A stretch of 64,000 bases of DNA from positions 3,968,001 through 4,032,000 of the forward strand of contig CP048838.1 of assembly GCA_012317185.1 (NCBI GenBank), given 5' to 3'. Source of the stretch: [Clostridium] innocuum. GTDB lineage: Bacteria > Bacillota_I > Bacilli_A > Erysipelotrichales > Erysipelotrichaceae. Positions 1-9,555 of the stretch are shown in pieces (within the stretch, counting starts at the first letter, position 1; each line of letters opens with the position of its first letter). The position numbers and the translations under genes were made by a program. The notes under the pieces are model-generated. The model ran no database searches. It was given only the letters and a program-made list of their open reading frames with translations, and was not told the DNA's origin.

Positions 1-737
1 GAAAAGGTTGTTATTTTCTGATAGGAGGATTCAAAGCCGCAAAGATACAGACGGCAGGTGGCAAAATAATGCAGTGTCTTATCGTGTCTGCTGGATAACA
101 GCAGGACGGTTACCTTATTCTCATACAGCTGCTTTACACATTCCTGCACATGATCGGAGATTCCCGCGTAGGAAAGGATGATTGCCACATCCCCCTGCTT
201 GGCGGAGGCACAGTACAGACGCTGCTGCAGCAATTCCCCCGCGACATGGATATGCATGCCGATTTCCTCCATCTTGCGTGCAAAATTCTCCGCTGCCTGC
301 AGATTGGTATTCGTCGTAAGAATATAGGTGAAGCGTGCCTGATAAATATGCTCTGCGAACGTTTCCAGCTGTGTGATATCAAGCAGCCGTATGGTTTCAT
401 CAATCGAGGTTTTATACAGACTGCCCAGTGTCTGAATCAGCTGTGCGGTGGATTCCTTTTCCGTAAAGGGGTAATCGTAATTCACCTCACTGGGACTGCT
501 CAGCTTCTCGTTCAGCTCACTTGCCAGCTGAATGCGAAAGGCGGAAAAGCCCTCAAAGCCGAGCTTATGGCAGAAGCGATAGACACAGGAGGTACTGACT
601 GCAGCTGCCTGTGCCAGCTGTGTGCCGTTCATACGTATGACCTCTATGCTGTTTTTTAGAATATAATCACACAGGGCCTGCTCGTTCGCACTCCAGCTGC
701 GGGTATTCTGTAAGGTTTCCCGTATATGCATACACAT
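1..737 (-). CDS. RpiR/MurR-family transcriptional regulator (3' end outside window)
   Basis: The reading frame is open from an ATG at 737 to the window edge, so the C-terminus is missing. The N-terminal ~75 residues form the HTH_6 fold of the RpiR family (NGTQLAQAAAVSTSCVYRFC), followed by a SIS sugar-phosphate-binding domain (TYILTTNTNLQAAENFARKM; GDVAIILSYAGISDHVQEC). Members sense phosphosugars and control sugar uptake or catabolism. An AGGAAAGGA ribosome binding site precedes the start. A palindrome covers its own promoter, which suggests autoregulation. Its target genes are not visible; the divergent neighbour is a decayed HAD gene. Confidence 0.88.
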   Translation of the reverse strand, partial: MCMHIRETLQNTRSWSANEQALCDYILKNSIEVIRMNGTQLAQAAAVSTSCVYRFCHKLGFEGFSAFRIQLASELNEKLSSPSEVNYDYPFTEKESTAQLIQTLGSLYKTSIDETIRLLDITQLETFAEHIYQARFTYILTTNTNLQAAENFARKMEEIGMHIHVAGELLQQRLYCASAKQGDVAIILSYAGISDHVQECVKQLYENKVTVLLLSSRHDKTLHYFATCRLYLCGFESSYQKITTF

Positions 738-753
738 CCGTCCTTTCCTCTTC

Positions 754-782
754 ATTATAGCGGTATGACAAAACTTTGTCAT
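754..782 (-). promoter_or_regulatory. Promoter of the RpiR-type regulator with overlapping palindrome
   Basis: On the minus strand an ATGACA -35 (777-782), a 17-base spacer and a TATAAT -10 (754-759) lie just upstream of the regulator gene. The palindrome ATGACAAA-AC-TTTGTCAT (765-782) covers the -35 and part of the spacer. A repressor bound there would block its own promoter. Binding by this RpiR protein is an inference. Confidence 0.55.
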
Positions 783-928
783 TCCTCTTTCGTGCTTTGA
801 CAATTTTTTTTCATATTTTCCGTTTTCCACAGCGAAACCGTGTCAACCTTTTTTCAACCGTTCCCTTGTCTGTTTACAGGATAGGAGTTTCTGCGTTACA
901 CTGCATATGTCAAAAGGAGGACAATCTT

Positions 929-1741
929 ATGTATAAACTGATCGTCTGCAGTGTCGATGATACACTGCTAACCAACAATCACACACTGAGCGAGGATACA
1001 AAGGAAGCACTGCTGCAGGCCCAGCAGGCCGGTGCACGTCTGGCTCTGATCTCACGCCGTTCTCCGCAAAATCTGAAAAAGATCGCAGAAAAGCTGCAGA
1101 TGAATACGTATAAGGGTTATATCGCCGCCTGTCACGGAGCCTTTCTGCAGGAAATGGGCAGTGAACGCGTACTGCGGAAGAAAGAGGTTTCGCTGAAGCT
1201 GGTGGATAGAATCAAGGCACTTGCCGAAGGACAGGATGTCACACTGTCGATTGTGGAAAACGGCTGTCTGTATGCGAGTGGCATTGACCCTTATGTACAG
1301 CTGGAGGCTTTACTGAACGATATGCGGCTGTGTCCCTGAGAGGCATTTGAGGACATCAGTGATACGGTATTGAAGCTCTATGTTACCGGAGAAAGCAGCG
1401 CCTTAAACGGCTTTATCAGCTGGATGCCGAAAACCCTGGAGGAAGAAATCAAGCTGATTCGCAGCGGCAGAAATATGTGCAGCATTGTCCATGCCGATGT
1501 GGATAAGGGAACCGCATTACAGTGTATTATGCAGGATATGGACATTCAGAAGGAGGATGTGCTGTTGATTGCGGACAGTACCAATGACAAGGCGATGGCA
1601 CCGTATGCAGGCTGTGTAAGCGTTATGGCGAATGCAGAGGATGAGGTGAGAAAGGATGCCGCCTTCCTTACGCACAGCAATGAAGGTGATGGTATCGTAC
1701 GGACACTGGAGGTACTGACACAGGATGTGGAGGTCATATAA
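929..1741 (+). pseudogene. HAD-superfamily (Cof-type) phosphatase, interrupted by an in-frame TGA
   Basis: An ATG with an AAAGGAGG site starts a Cof-like HAD-IIB protein. It runs 136 codons to a TGA at 1337-1339 and then continues in the same frame (EAFEDISDTVLKLYVTGES...) for 134 more codons, so a single substitution broke an otherwise full-length gene (~270 codons is normal). Catalytic motifs are also eroded: motif I, normally DxDGT, reads SVDDTLL with the nucleophilic Asp replaced by Ser, and motif IV reads ADSTND instead of GDxxND. A plausible promoter (TTTACA 873-878, TACACT 897-902) remains. Reading through TGA as Trp or Sec is unlikely, since no recoding signal is seen. Confidence 0.8.
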
Positions 1742-1874
1742 CAGCGGCAGTATGTAACAGCAATTGATAACACCAGACATAGAAACGGGAATTCTTTCAA
1801 AAGCAGTTGGAAAAGTTCCCGTTTTGTTTTATACTGAAGGAGATGTAACCGTTAACAAGTTATGGAGGAATGCT

Positions 1875-3707
1875 ATGAGCAGATTAACGATTATGACCGC
1901 TACCAATGCGCAGCGGGTCATAGAAGATCTCTACAAGGATCTGGAACGAAGAATCATCGCCAGTCCGCCGGGCCTTTGTCCGGTTGATATGGCAAGTGCT
2001 TTTCTGAAGCTGTGTCATGCACAGACATGCGGGAAATGCGTACCCTGCCGTGTCGGTCTGGCACAGCTGCAGATGCTGCTGGAGGATGTACTGGAGGGAA
2101 GAGCGGAGCTTTCCACTATCGATCTGATTGAAAAGACTGCACAGAATATCTCATGGAGTGCGGACTGTGCAATCGGACAGGAGGCTGCCGACATGGTGCT
2201 GAAGGGTGTGCAGGGATTTCGGGATGATTATGAGGAGCATATCCTGCACGGACGCTGTACGGCCAGTCTCAATCAGCCGGTTCCCTGTGTTTCCATGTGT
2301 CCGGCCGGTGTGGATATTCCCGGCTATATCGCATTGGTGAAGGAAGGAAGAAATGCCGATGCTGTCCGACTGATACGGAAGGATAATCCCTTCCCTGCCG
2401 TCTGTGCCTATATCTGTGAGCATCCGTGTGAAGCGCGATGCAGGAGAAACATGCTGGATGATTCCATCAATATCCGCGGTATCAAGCGCTATGCTGTCGA
2501 TCATGCCGGCTATGTGCCGCCAGAGCCCTGTGCAAAATCCACCGGAAAGCGGATCGCCATTGTCGGTGGAGGACCCGGTGGTTTAAGCGCTGCATATTAT
2601 CTGCAGCGAATGGGGCATCAGACAGTAGTTTATGAAAAACGAAAATCCCTGGGAGGCATGCTCCGCTATGGAATCCCCAACTACCGGCTGCCCAGAGCAC
2701 GCCTGGATGAGGAAATCGAAGTAATAAAAGCCGCAGGTGTGGAAATTCATACCGGTGTGGATATCGGTAAGGATATCGCCATGTGTGATCTGGATAAGGA
2801 ATTTGATGCTGTTTATCTCGCCATCGGTGCACAGACAGATAAAAAAGTGGGTATTCCGGGAGAGGATGGAGAAAATGTCATTTCAGCGGTTACGATGCTG
2901 CGGAAAATCGGTGATGACATCATGCCGGACTTCAAGGGAAAACGCGTGCTCGTCATCGGTGGCGGAAATGTTGCCATGGATGTTGCCAGAAGCAGTAAGC
3001 GGCTTGGTGCAGCCTATGTGGGAATCGCCTATCGCAGACGACAGGAGGATATGACTGCCCTGCCGCAGGAGGTTGAGGGTGCACTCGCGGAGGGCTGTGA
3101 GCTATTGCCTTTACAGGCACCAACGCGCATTGAACTGGATGAGGAACAGAAGGTCGCGGCTTTATGGGTACAGCCGCAGATGATTTCTTCCTATCGCAAA
3201 GGACGTCCTTCACCGAAGCAGGCGGATACAGAGGAAAAACGGATACCCTGTGATATCGTCGTTGTGGCCATCGGTCAGGGTATAGAATCTCAGCATTTTG
3301 CGGAAGAGGGTGTCCCGATCCGCCATGGTGCTATCGACGCGCTGGATCATTCCGGTGTGGAAAACATGGAAGGCATATTTGCCGGGGGAGACTGTGTAAC
3401 CGGTCCGGCTACCGTGATCCGTGCCATTGCGGCAGGTAAGGTCGCGGCTGCCAATATTGATGAGTATCTCGGTTATCATCATGCGATTGAATGCGATGTG
3501 ATCATTCCTGCGGCGAATTATGCAGATCGTCCAAAATGCGGCCGTATACAGCTGAAGGAGCGACAGACCACCATACGAAATGCTGATTTTGAGCCGATTG
3601 AATATGGTATGAGCAGTGAGGAGGCACAGCAGGAATGCGGACGATGCCTGCGCTGCGACCATTACGGCTTCGGTGTATTCAAAGGAGGAAGAACGACAAA
3701 ATGGTAA
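1875..3707 (+). CDS. NAD(P)H oxidoreductase: NuoF-type 4Fe-4S domain fused to GltD-like flavoprotein, hydrogenase partner
   Basis: This 610-residue protein has a NuoF-type C-terminal 4Fe-4S module at the N-terminus (CGKCVPC, Cys52/55/58), then a GltD-like part: a ferredoxin-like Cys cluster (CEHPCEARC), an FAD-binding motif (IVGGGPGGLSAAYYL), a NAD(P)-binding motif (VIGGGNVAMDVARS) and a C-terminal CGRCLRC pair. Such proteins pass electrons between NAD(P)H and iron-sulfur partners. Its last 7 bases overlap the hydrogenase start, so the two should be translated together and probably form a complex. The start at 1875 has a GGAGG site; an upstream in-frame codon does not. The choice of NADH versus NADPH cannot be read here. 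Confidence 0.85.
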   Translation: MSRLTIMTATNAQRVIEDLYKDLERRIIASPPGLCPVDMASAFLKLCHAQTCGKCVPCRVGLAQLQMLLEDVLEGRAELSTIDLIEKTAQNISWSADCAIGQEAADMVLKGVQGFRDDYEEHILHGRCTASLNQPVPCVSMCPAGVDIPGYIALVKEGRNADAVRLIRKDNPFPAVCAYICEHPCEARCRRNMLDDSINIRGIKRYAVDHAGYVPPEPCAKSTGKRIAIVGGGPGGLSAAYYLQRMGHQTVVYEKRKSLGGMLRYGIPNYRLPRARLDEEIEVIKAAGVEIHTGVDIGKDIAMCDLDKEFDAVYLAIGAQTDKKVGIPGEDGENVISAVTMLRKIGDDIMPDFKGKRVLVIGGGNVAMDVARSSKRLGAAYVGIAYRRRQEDMTALPQEVEGALAEGCELLPLQAPTRIELDEEQKVAALWVQPQMISSYRKGRPSPKQADTEEKRIPCDIVVVAIGQGIESQHFAEEGVPIRHGAIDALDHSGVENMEGIFAGGDCVTGPATVIRAIAAGKVAAANIDEYLGYHHAIECDVIIPAANYADRPKCGRIQLKERQTTIRNADFEPIEYGMSSEEAQQECGRCLRCDHYGFGVFKGGRTTKW

Positions 3708-5434
3708 CGATAACGATTGATCATCAGCAGATTGCCGTCGATGAGCAGCTGACAATTCTAGAAGCCGCAAAAGAGGCACATATCGAAATTCCTCATCTTT
3801 GTTATCTCAGGGATATCAATGAAATTGGCGCATGCCGTGTCTGCGTAGTAGAGCTTCAGGGTAAGGATAAGCTGGTCACCGCATGCAACACCGTAGTCCA
3901 GGAGGGGATGGTCATTTATACCAATTCCCCAAAGGTACGCTATGCACGCAGATGTAATGTGGAGCTTCTGCTTTCTCAGCATGACTGCGAATGCGCCTAC
4001 TGTTCACGAAGCGGAAATTGTTCACTGCAGAAGATAAGCAACGACCTGGGTATCACTTCCCTTCCGTATGAAAAAAAGGTGATGTATACCCCATGGAATC
4101 AAAGCTTTCCTTTGATTCGGGAAAGCAACAAATGCATCAAGTGCATGCGCTGTATTCAGATATGCGACAAGGTACAGAACCTGCAGGTATGGGATGTGCA
4201 GAATACCGGCTCCCGTACAACAGTGAATGTATCCCTGAACCGCAGTATTGAAGAGGCGGAATGCAGCTTATGCGGACAGTGTATCACACATTGTCCGGTG
4301 AATGCCCTGCATGTGCGCGAAGACAGCGAGCGTGCCTTTGCGGCATTTAACGATCCGGATAAAATTACCATTGTGCAGATTGCTCCGGCTGTCCGTGCCG
4401 CGTGGGGGGAATCGCTCGGGCTGCGTCGGGAAGAGGCAACGATTGAAAAGCTGGGAGATGCCTTTCGCAGAATGGGTGCTGATTATGTTTTCGATACGGA
4501 TTTTGCAGCGGATCTTACCATCATGGAGGAGGCCAGTGAATTTCTGGAACGACTGCACCATAATAAGGAGCAGGAAATGCCGATGTTCACCTCCTGCTGT
4601 CCGGGCTGGGTACGTTTTCTGAAATCGCAGTATCCGGATATGGTTTCCCATTTATCCACATCAAAATCACCGCATCAGATGTTTGGTGCTGTTACGAAAA
4701 CATGGTTTGCGGAAAAGCTTGGTGTTGATCCATCGAGCATTTATAATATTTCTGTCATGCCATGTGTTGCAAAGAAGCATGAAATTGATATTCCGGTCAT
4801 GAATGATTCCGGTTACCGTGATGTGGATGTCGTTTTGACAATCCGTGAGGTAGTCCGTATGATCCATGCCGAGCATATCGATGTCGGCTATCTGCAGGAT
4901 CATCCACTGGATGACCCGCTTGGAACGGCCAGTGGAGCCGGTGTGATTTTCGGAGCTACCGGCGGTGTCATGGAAGCTGCCCTGCGTAGTGCCTATTATT
5001 TTGTGACCGGTGAAAATGCAGATGCGGATGCATTTGCGAATGTCCGCGGTATGGATGGCTGGAAGGAATCCACATTTGAAATACAGGGAATCCCGGTACG
5101 ATGTGCTATCGTCAGCGGACTCGGAAATACCCGCAGACTCATCGAGGCCATGCGCAGGAAGGAAGTAGCCTATGATTTCATCGAGGTTATGGCTTGTCCG
5201 GGCGGCTGCAGCGGCGGAGGCGGACAGCCGATCCATGACGGGGAGGAGCTTGCGGCTGAGCGTGCCGATACGCTGTATCATCTGGATCGCAACGCCAAGC
5301 TTCGCTATTCGCATGAAAATCCCTCCATTCATGCTTTGTATGATGAATATCTAGGAAAGCCGCTTTCAGAGCTTGCGGAGAAGCTGCTGCATACCGATCA
5401 TGAAGCCTGGAAGATGCCGCATACAGAACGTTAA
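3701..5434 (+). CDS. hydA: [FeFe] hydrogenase catalytic subunit with N-terminal iron-sulfur relay
   Basis: The 577-residue protein carries a NuoG-like 2Fe-2S domain (Cys34, Cys45, Cys48, Cys62), a His-ligated 4Fe-4S motif (HDCECAYCSRSGNC), two ferredoxin clusters (CIKCMRCIQIC and CSLCGQCITHC) and the H-cluster domain with all three signatures: TSCCPGWV, MPCVAKK and MACPGGCSGGGGQP. It should be an active cytosolic H2-evolving or H2-oxidising enzyme. The ribosome binding site AAAGGAGGAAG lies inside the upstream gene. No separate HydB/HydC genes are adjacent; the GltD/NuoF-like neighbour probably provides the pyridine-nucleotide connection. Confidence 0.95.
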   Translation: MVTITIDHQQIAVDEQLTILEAAKEAHIEIPHLCYLRDINEIGACRVCVVELQGKDKLVTACNTVVQEGMVIYTNSPKVRYARRCNVELLLSQHDCECAYCSRSGNCSLQKISNDLGITSLPYEKKVMYTPWNQSFPLIRESNKCIKCMRCIQICDKVQNLQVWDVQNTGSRTTVNVSLNRSIEEAECSLCGQCITHCPVNALHVREDSERAFAAFNDPDKITIVQIAPAVRAAWGESLGLRREEATIEKLGDAFRRMGADYVFDTDFAADLTIMEEASEFLERLHHNKEQEMPMFTSCCPGWVRFLKSQYPDMVSHLSTSKSPHQMFGAVTKTWFAEKLGVDPSSIYNISVMPCVAKKHEIDIPVMNDSGYRDVDVVLTIREVVRMIHAEHIDVGYLQDHPLDDPLGTASGAGVIFGATGGVMEAALRSAYYFVTGENADADAFANVRGMDGWKESTFEIQGIPVRCAIVSGLGNTRRLIEAMRRKEVAYDFIEVMACPGGCSGGGGQPIHDGEELAAERADTLYHLDRNAKLRYSHENPSIHALYDEYLGKPLSELAEKLLHTDHEAWKMPHTER

Positions 5435-5724
5435 ATAACAGCTGTCCAAGCAGAAAGAGAAAACAGCCTCTCATTGTGAAGTTCTCTTATAACAGCAGAC
5501 AAAGCAACGTATAAAGGCATGGAATCCAGTGGATGATTCTGTGCCTTTCCATTTCATACACGTACCTTCGTACAGAGAAAGCTGCCCTGCCAGTAGGTCA
5601 ATTGCAGGTGGTCATAGAGGAAGCATCATTGAAGTAATCCATCATCCTATGCAAAACCACGCATACTTCTTTCATTTTCCCCAAACCTTACGTATAATAA
5701 AGGTAACAAAACGGAGATGATACC

Positions 5725-6897
5725 ATGACAGAAGTTCTTCAAAAGCAAGCAGCAACGCTCTATAAGCTTCCTCGCTTTCGCACTGCATTTCATAATGTTA
5801 TTCTATACTCACTGCGCAGCAACGGATATTATGACTACCGCTATATCAGCAGAAGCATCACCCGCGCAGATGTTCTGGTTGCGGACACCCCTGCTTCACA
5901 GCTGCAATATCTTACCGAGATATCCGATCAGACACTGCTGCACTACACCTTAAAGCACGCGGCGGTGATGGAGAAACGCCATCTGCTGCTGCTGGAGCTG
6001 TTGAGACAGGCAGGGTATGAAAAAGACATAGCGGTTAAGGATGCTATTCTATATGAGAAGGATGCTGTGCAGCTAGTAGAAATCACCTCCCTTCCGCAAT
6101 ATATGGAAATCATCCTACTGTATCGTAGGGCGCATGTTTCCTTCTATTTCCGCGGACATCAGAATATGAATTATAAGATGACTCCCTCCCTGTTTCGCAG
6201 TCCTGACATGGCGGTGCGGGAGGATGCCATCTATAAGCAGACGCTGATTGAATATCCGATGGATTTTTATAACAGCAGAAGCCATTTTGAAAAGCTGGTG
6301 AAAATGCAGCACTATCAGGTGTGCACCCGTTTGCTCGACCTGACAACCAATCCTCTTGTGGCACTGTTTTTCGCCTGTGAGGATGCCACAAGGGATACCG
6401 GACAGGTTCTCGTATTTGAGAGCAGGGAAGCCCCGTTGTTTCCGGACAGTGATAAGGTCTGTATGCTTTCCAGTCTGGGCTTTTTGAAAGAGGATGTCCG
6501 AAAAGCATTACGTGAGGAAGACGCAGAAGCATTTTCCGGAAGCGTGAGTGCCGCAATGCTCCTGCATGAAATTCAGCGGGAATTACCGGCCTTTCAGCCC
6601 TATATAAAGCAGCGTGACCTACGACAGGTTTTGCTTGTGCAGGCAGCCATGGATAACATTCGCATACAGCGCCAAAACGGCTTGTTCTTCCTGTGTGGAA
6701 ACTATGCCAGTGATGATGAGGAGCTGCAAAGCGTCCTGCGGAATAAGCTGCTGCACCATGAGGGGAAACAGATGGTCTTTTACATCAAAAAGAAGGAACA
6801 GCTGCTGGAGGAGCTGAAGCTGGTACGTATGTCACATAAAGACCTGTATGGAAATCTGCAGGAAGCTGCATGGGATATCATGCACAGCGCTCGGTAG
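5725..6897 (+). CDS. FRG-domain protein
   Basis: A 390-residue protein with the FRG domain at residues ~130-240. The name-giving motif is present (FYFRGHQNMNYKMTPSLFR), as is the typical second motif (TRLLDLTTNPLVALFFAC). FRG domains are found in otherwise uncharacterised bacterial proteins, sometimes near mobile elements or defence genes, and their activity is not established. No signal peptide or membrane segment is seen. The start has a GGAGATGATACC leader. The MerR gene follows 13 bases downstream, so the two may share a transcript. Confidence 0.8.
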   Translation: MTEVLQKQAATLYKLPRFRTAFHNVILYSLRSNGYYDYRYISRSITRADVLVADTPASQLQYLTEISDQTLLHYTLKHAAVMEKRHLLLLELLRQAGYEKDIAVKDAILYEKDAVQLVEITSLPQYMEIILLYRRAHVSFYFRGHQNMNYKMTPSLFRSPDMAVREDAIYKQTLIEYPMDFYNSRSHFEKLVKMQHYQVCTRLLDLTTNPLVALFFACEDATRDTGQVLVFESREAPLFPDSDKVCMLSSLGFLKEDVRKALREEDAEAFSGSVSAAMLLHEIQRELPAFQPYIKQRDLRQVLLVQAAMDNIRIQRQNGLFFLCGNYASDDEELQSVLRNKLLHHEGKQMVFYIKKKEQLLEELKLVRMSHKDLYGNLQEAAWDIMHSAR

Positions 6898-6910
6898 AAT
6901 TGGAGAAATT

Positions 6911-7708
6911 ATGGAAACCTATAAAATTTCACAGATAGCAAAATTGCTTGGATTGAGCAGTGACACGATTCGCTTTTATGAAAAAAAGGGTCTGGTACAC
7001 CCTTCAGTGAATCCGGACAACCAATATCGGGAATATGATCTGGATAATATTCTGGAGCTGCTGGATATCATATATTACCGGCATCTGGATATATCCTTAC
7101 AGGATATTCAGTCCATCTGCACCAGCAGAAGCAGGGAAAATATGTATGAGCTGCTGTTGAAAAAGAAACAGGAAACGGAAGAAAAAATACGGTATGAGCA
7201 GCAGCTTCTGAAAAAGCTCACCTGCATATCCGAGACGTATCAAAGAGTGGAATCCAATCAGAACATCTGCAGTATCAAAGCCTTTCCGACATCTGTCATT
7301 CTATTTGAAAGTGAAAAAACAAGTGATTTTTTCACACAGCAGATTGCCCATCTGACACAGGATCAGTTTGTCTTCTGCTCCCTGTTTAAAACCTATCATA
7401 TCGATAACTGTGACATACAGCCGAGAAAAACCATCATTGCACTGGAACAGGATATCATGGAGGAGTTGCACATGGACTACCCGCCGGCACAGCTGATAAA
7501 AGCGCATAAGCAGCCATGTGTGTTCCTTGTGATCCACATGCTCCACAGTCAGATTCACCCTGAGGATATTGCACCGCTGCTCACCTATGCCGCAAAGCAG
7601 AAGCTAACCCTGCAGAATACCCTGTATCTGCGGGAGATACCCCTTACCAGCTATCAGGATGATCAGAATTATTATGCAGAGCTGTATATTCCCATATGTG
7701 AGGACTAA
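6911..7708 (+). CDS. MerR-family transcriptional regulator, likely controls the MATE exporter
   Basis: The N-terminal winged helix is typical (TYKISQIAKLLGLSSDTIRFYEKKGLV), followed by a coiled coil (~residues 80-115) and a ~150-residue C-terminal effector-binding region similar in layout to multidrug-sensing MerR proteins (BmrR/TipA style). The start at 6911 was chosen for its GGAGAAATT leader; in-frame codons further upstream lie inside the FRG gene. The adjacent promoter of the exporter has the abnormal 19-base spacer and dyad expected of a MerR target, so this protein probably activates that promoter. Confidence 0.9.
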   Translation: METYKISQIAKLLGLSSDTIRFYEKKGLVHPSVNPDNQYREYDLDNILELLDIIYYRHLDISLQDIQSICTSRSRENMYELLLKKKQETEEKIRYEQQLLKKLTCISETYQRVESNQNICSIKAFPTSVILFESEKTSDFFTQQIAHLTQDQFVFCSLFKTYHIDNCDIQPRKTIIALEQDIMEELHMDYPPAQLIKAHKQPCVFLVIHMLHSQIHPEDIAPLLTYAAKQKLTLQNTLYLREIPLTSYQDDQNYYAELYIPICED

Positions 7709-7733
7709 ATCCTCATTTTTTTATGATTTTTCC

Positions 7734-7764
7734 TTGACCTTGGAGCTGCTTCAGGGTTTATACT
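7734..7764 (+). promoter_or_regulatory. MerR-type promoter/operator of the MATE gene
   Basis: TTGACC (7734-7739) and TATACT (7759-7764) are separated by 19 bases instead of 17. An inverted repeat fills the spacer: ACCTTGGAGC (7737-7746), one base, GCTTCAGGGT (7748-7757), 8 of 10 positions matching. This is the standard arrangement by which MerR-family activators twist a long-spacer promoter into use. Confidence 0.75.
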
Positions 7765-7790
7765 TACATCCGCACGGAGGTGAAGTCAAA

Positions 7791-9131
7791 ATGAAAAAAG
7801 ATTATATACACAAGCAGTTCTGGAACTATGTGCTTCCTTCCATGTTCACAATGCTGTTAAGCGGCTTCTATGCGATTGTGGATGGGTTGTTTGTAGGGAA
7901 TGCAGTGGGGGATACTGCTCTGGGGGCTATCAACCTCGCTTATCCGATACAGGTAATATTAAATGCTACAGCAATCGGACTGGGGATTGGAGGATCTGTT
8001 GTCATGTCCCGCAGCCGTGGTGATGGAAAAGAGGACAAGGCACGCCATGCCATGGGATCGACACTGGCACTGCTGCTTGTCTGTGGAATCATTTTGTCTG
8101 TAGGACTGCTTGCACTGCACCCGATGCTGCTGCGTATGCTGGGAGCGAAGGGAGCCATGTATGCACAGGCCCGCTCCTATATCATAGTTGTACTTATGGG
8201 GGGACTGCTCCCTGTTCTTGGCAACGGATTGAATCCACTGCTGCGCAATTACGGGAAAACCTTTCTGGCAACGGCAATCATGAGCAGCGGACTGATGACG
8301 AATATCATCCTCGATTATTTATTTGTCTTCCGTTTTCATATGGGACTGGCAGGTGCGGCTTGGGCAACCATCACTGCACAGGGTGTCGTCGCTGTCCTTA
8401 CGCTGCTCTATATGTATGCCAGAGAACTTAAAAGCTATTCCCGAAAGGATATTGTGCCGGACATACCGCTTGTGCAATCCATCGTCCGCATCGGACTTTC
8501 CCCCTTTGGACAGACAATGGCACCTTCTCTTGTTATCGTATTAACCAACTGGATGTGTCTGCGTTATGGCGGTGATGCAGCGGTTACCATTTATTCGGTG
8601 GTTTCCTATGTACTGTGCAGTGCACAGCTGCTGCTTCAGGGAATCGGCGACGGTGTACAGCCTTTGATCAGCTTTTATTACGGTGCCAAAAAGGAGGATA
8701 AGATTCATATTCTGTATCGAAAAGCCTTTTTTGTAACGATTGCGGTTTCTCTGATTCTCTGCATAGCGGTAGTCCTCTTCCTGAATCCGCTGACCGCTCT
8801 GTTTGGAATCAGCGATGCCATCTTTGAAGGAGCGAAGACTGCTATTTTGATCACTACGCTGTCTTTTCCCTTTCTCGGTATTACCAGAGTTACATCAGCC
8901 ATTTTTTATGCGACAGAAAAAACACGAAATTCCACTTTTCTGGTCTACATGGAGCCCTGCTTACTATTACCCTTAAGTTTGTTTGCTTTATCCTTCCTGT
9001 TTCAGCTGAACGGAATCTGGATGGCCTACCCTGCAGCACAGCTGATTCTTTGCGGAATCGCCCTGTTTATGAAAAATCCCCTGCACGCACCTGCCGCACT
9101 GCCGCAGACACAGGAACAGACGCTGTGTTAA
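7791..9131 (+). CDS. MATE-family multidrug/Na+ antiporter
   Basis: This 446-residue polytopic membrane protein shows the two-fold MatE repeat with about 12 hydrophobic helices. The early part (FWNYVLPSMFTMLLSGFYAIVDG is split here as two MatE helices) is typical of the family, as is the second repeat start (GLSPFGQTMAPSLVIVL). MATE transporters expel cationic drugs or metabolites in exchange for Na+ or H+. The start at 7791 follows GGAGGTGAAGTC. It sits downstream of a MerR gene and a MerR-type promoter, so drug-inducible expression is likely. Confidence 0.9.
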   Translation: MKKDYIHKQFWNYVLPSMFTMLLSGFYAIVDGLFVGNAVGDTALGAINLAYPIQVILNATAIGLGIGGSVVMSRSRGDGKEDKARHAMGSTLALLLVCGIILSVGLLALHPMLLRMLGAKGAMYAQARSYIIVVLMGGLLPVLGNGLNPLLRNYGKTFLATAIMSSGLMTNIILDYLFVFRFHMGLAGAAWATITAQGVVAVLTLLYMYARELKSYSRKDIVPDIPLVQSIVRIGLSPFGQTMAPSLVIVLTNWMCLRYGGDAAVTIYSVVSYVLCSAQLLLQGIGDGVQPLISFYYGAKKEDKIHILYRKAFFVTIAVSLILCIAVVLFLNPLTALFGISDAIFEGAKTAILITTLSFPFLGITRVTSAIFYATEKTRNSTFLVYMEPCLLLPLSLFALSFLFQLNGIWMAYPAAQLILCGIALFMKNPLHAPAALPQTQEQTLC

Positions 9132-9325
9132 CGCGAACGACCCCAGAATTACAGACGACGGAATGCTATATTTGCGTGCTTTCTGTAATACAATTATTAA
9201 GATGCAGCACAATGTAATAAAGCACGGTATGACGCTGTTGTATCTAACTCGTATTACGACATGCAATACACAAATAAAATAGAAGAAGTAAATTCCAATG
9301 CGGTTCTTACTCATGGGGAAAATCA

Positions 9326-9380
9326 AAAAAGGAGAATTCAGCGCTATTATCTTTCATAGATAAGTTTGAATTCTCTTTTT
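9326..9380. terminator. Bidirectional terminator between convergent MATE and methyltransferase genes
   Basis: AGGAGAATTCA (from 9330) pairs with TGAATTCTCT (9366-9375), with A-tract before and T-tract after, so it can stop transcription from either side. The rest of the gap between 9132 and 9555 shows no coding frame with a start site and no other convincing signal. Confidence 0.65.
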
Positions 9381-9555
9381 GCAAACGCCCTGAAAATAAC
9401 ATGATGCTGAAGCTTTATTACTTTCCTCATTTTTTCAGGTTTTCCCTTATTTCTTTACTCGATTTTCTCAGGTTTAGCAGCTTCCCTTATTAGGGAAGAA
9501 TTCAGCTGTGTATATCGGCTTTTTCTTTTATAAAATAATTGTCTCCATATTACGA

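Noticed and set aside
150..659. 169-codon plus-strand frame at the window start
   Set aside because: It is antisense to the RpiR/SIS gene, which has clear domains, and shows no family features.
1337..1339. Selenocysteine or Trp readthrough at the TGA of the HAD gene
   Set aside because: No hairpin like a bacterial SECIS follows the TGA, the position is not a catalytic Cys in the family, and TGA acts as an ordinary stop for other genes in the window.
4667..5332. 221-codon minus-strand frame
   Set aside because: It lies entirely within the hydrogenase H-cluster domain on the other strand and has no start site.
5529..5720. 63-codon frame between hydrogenase and FRG genes
   Set aside because: No ribosome binding site, no resemblance to known proteins, and it ends in the promoter region of the next gene.
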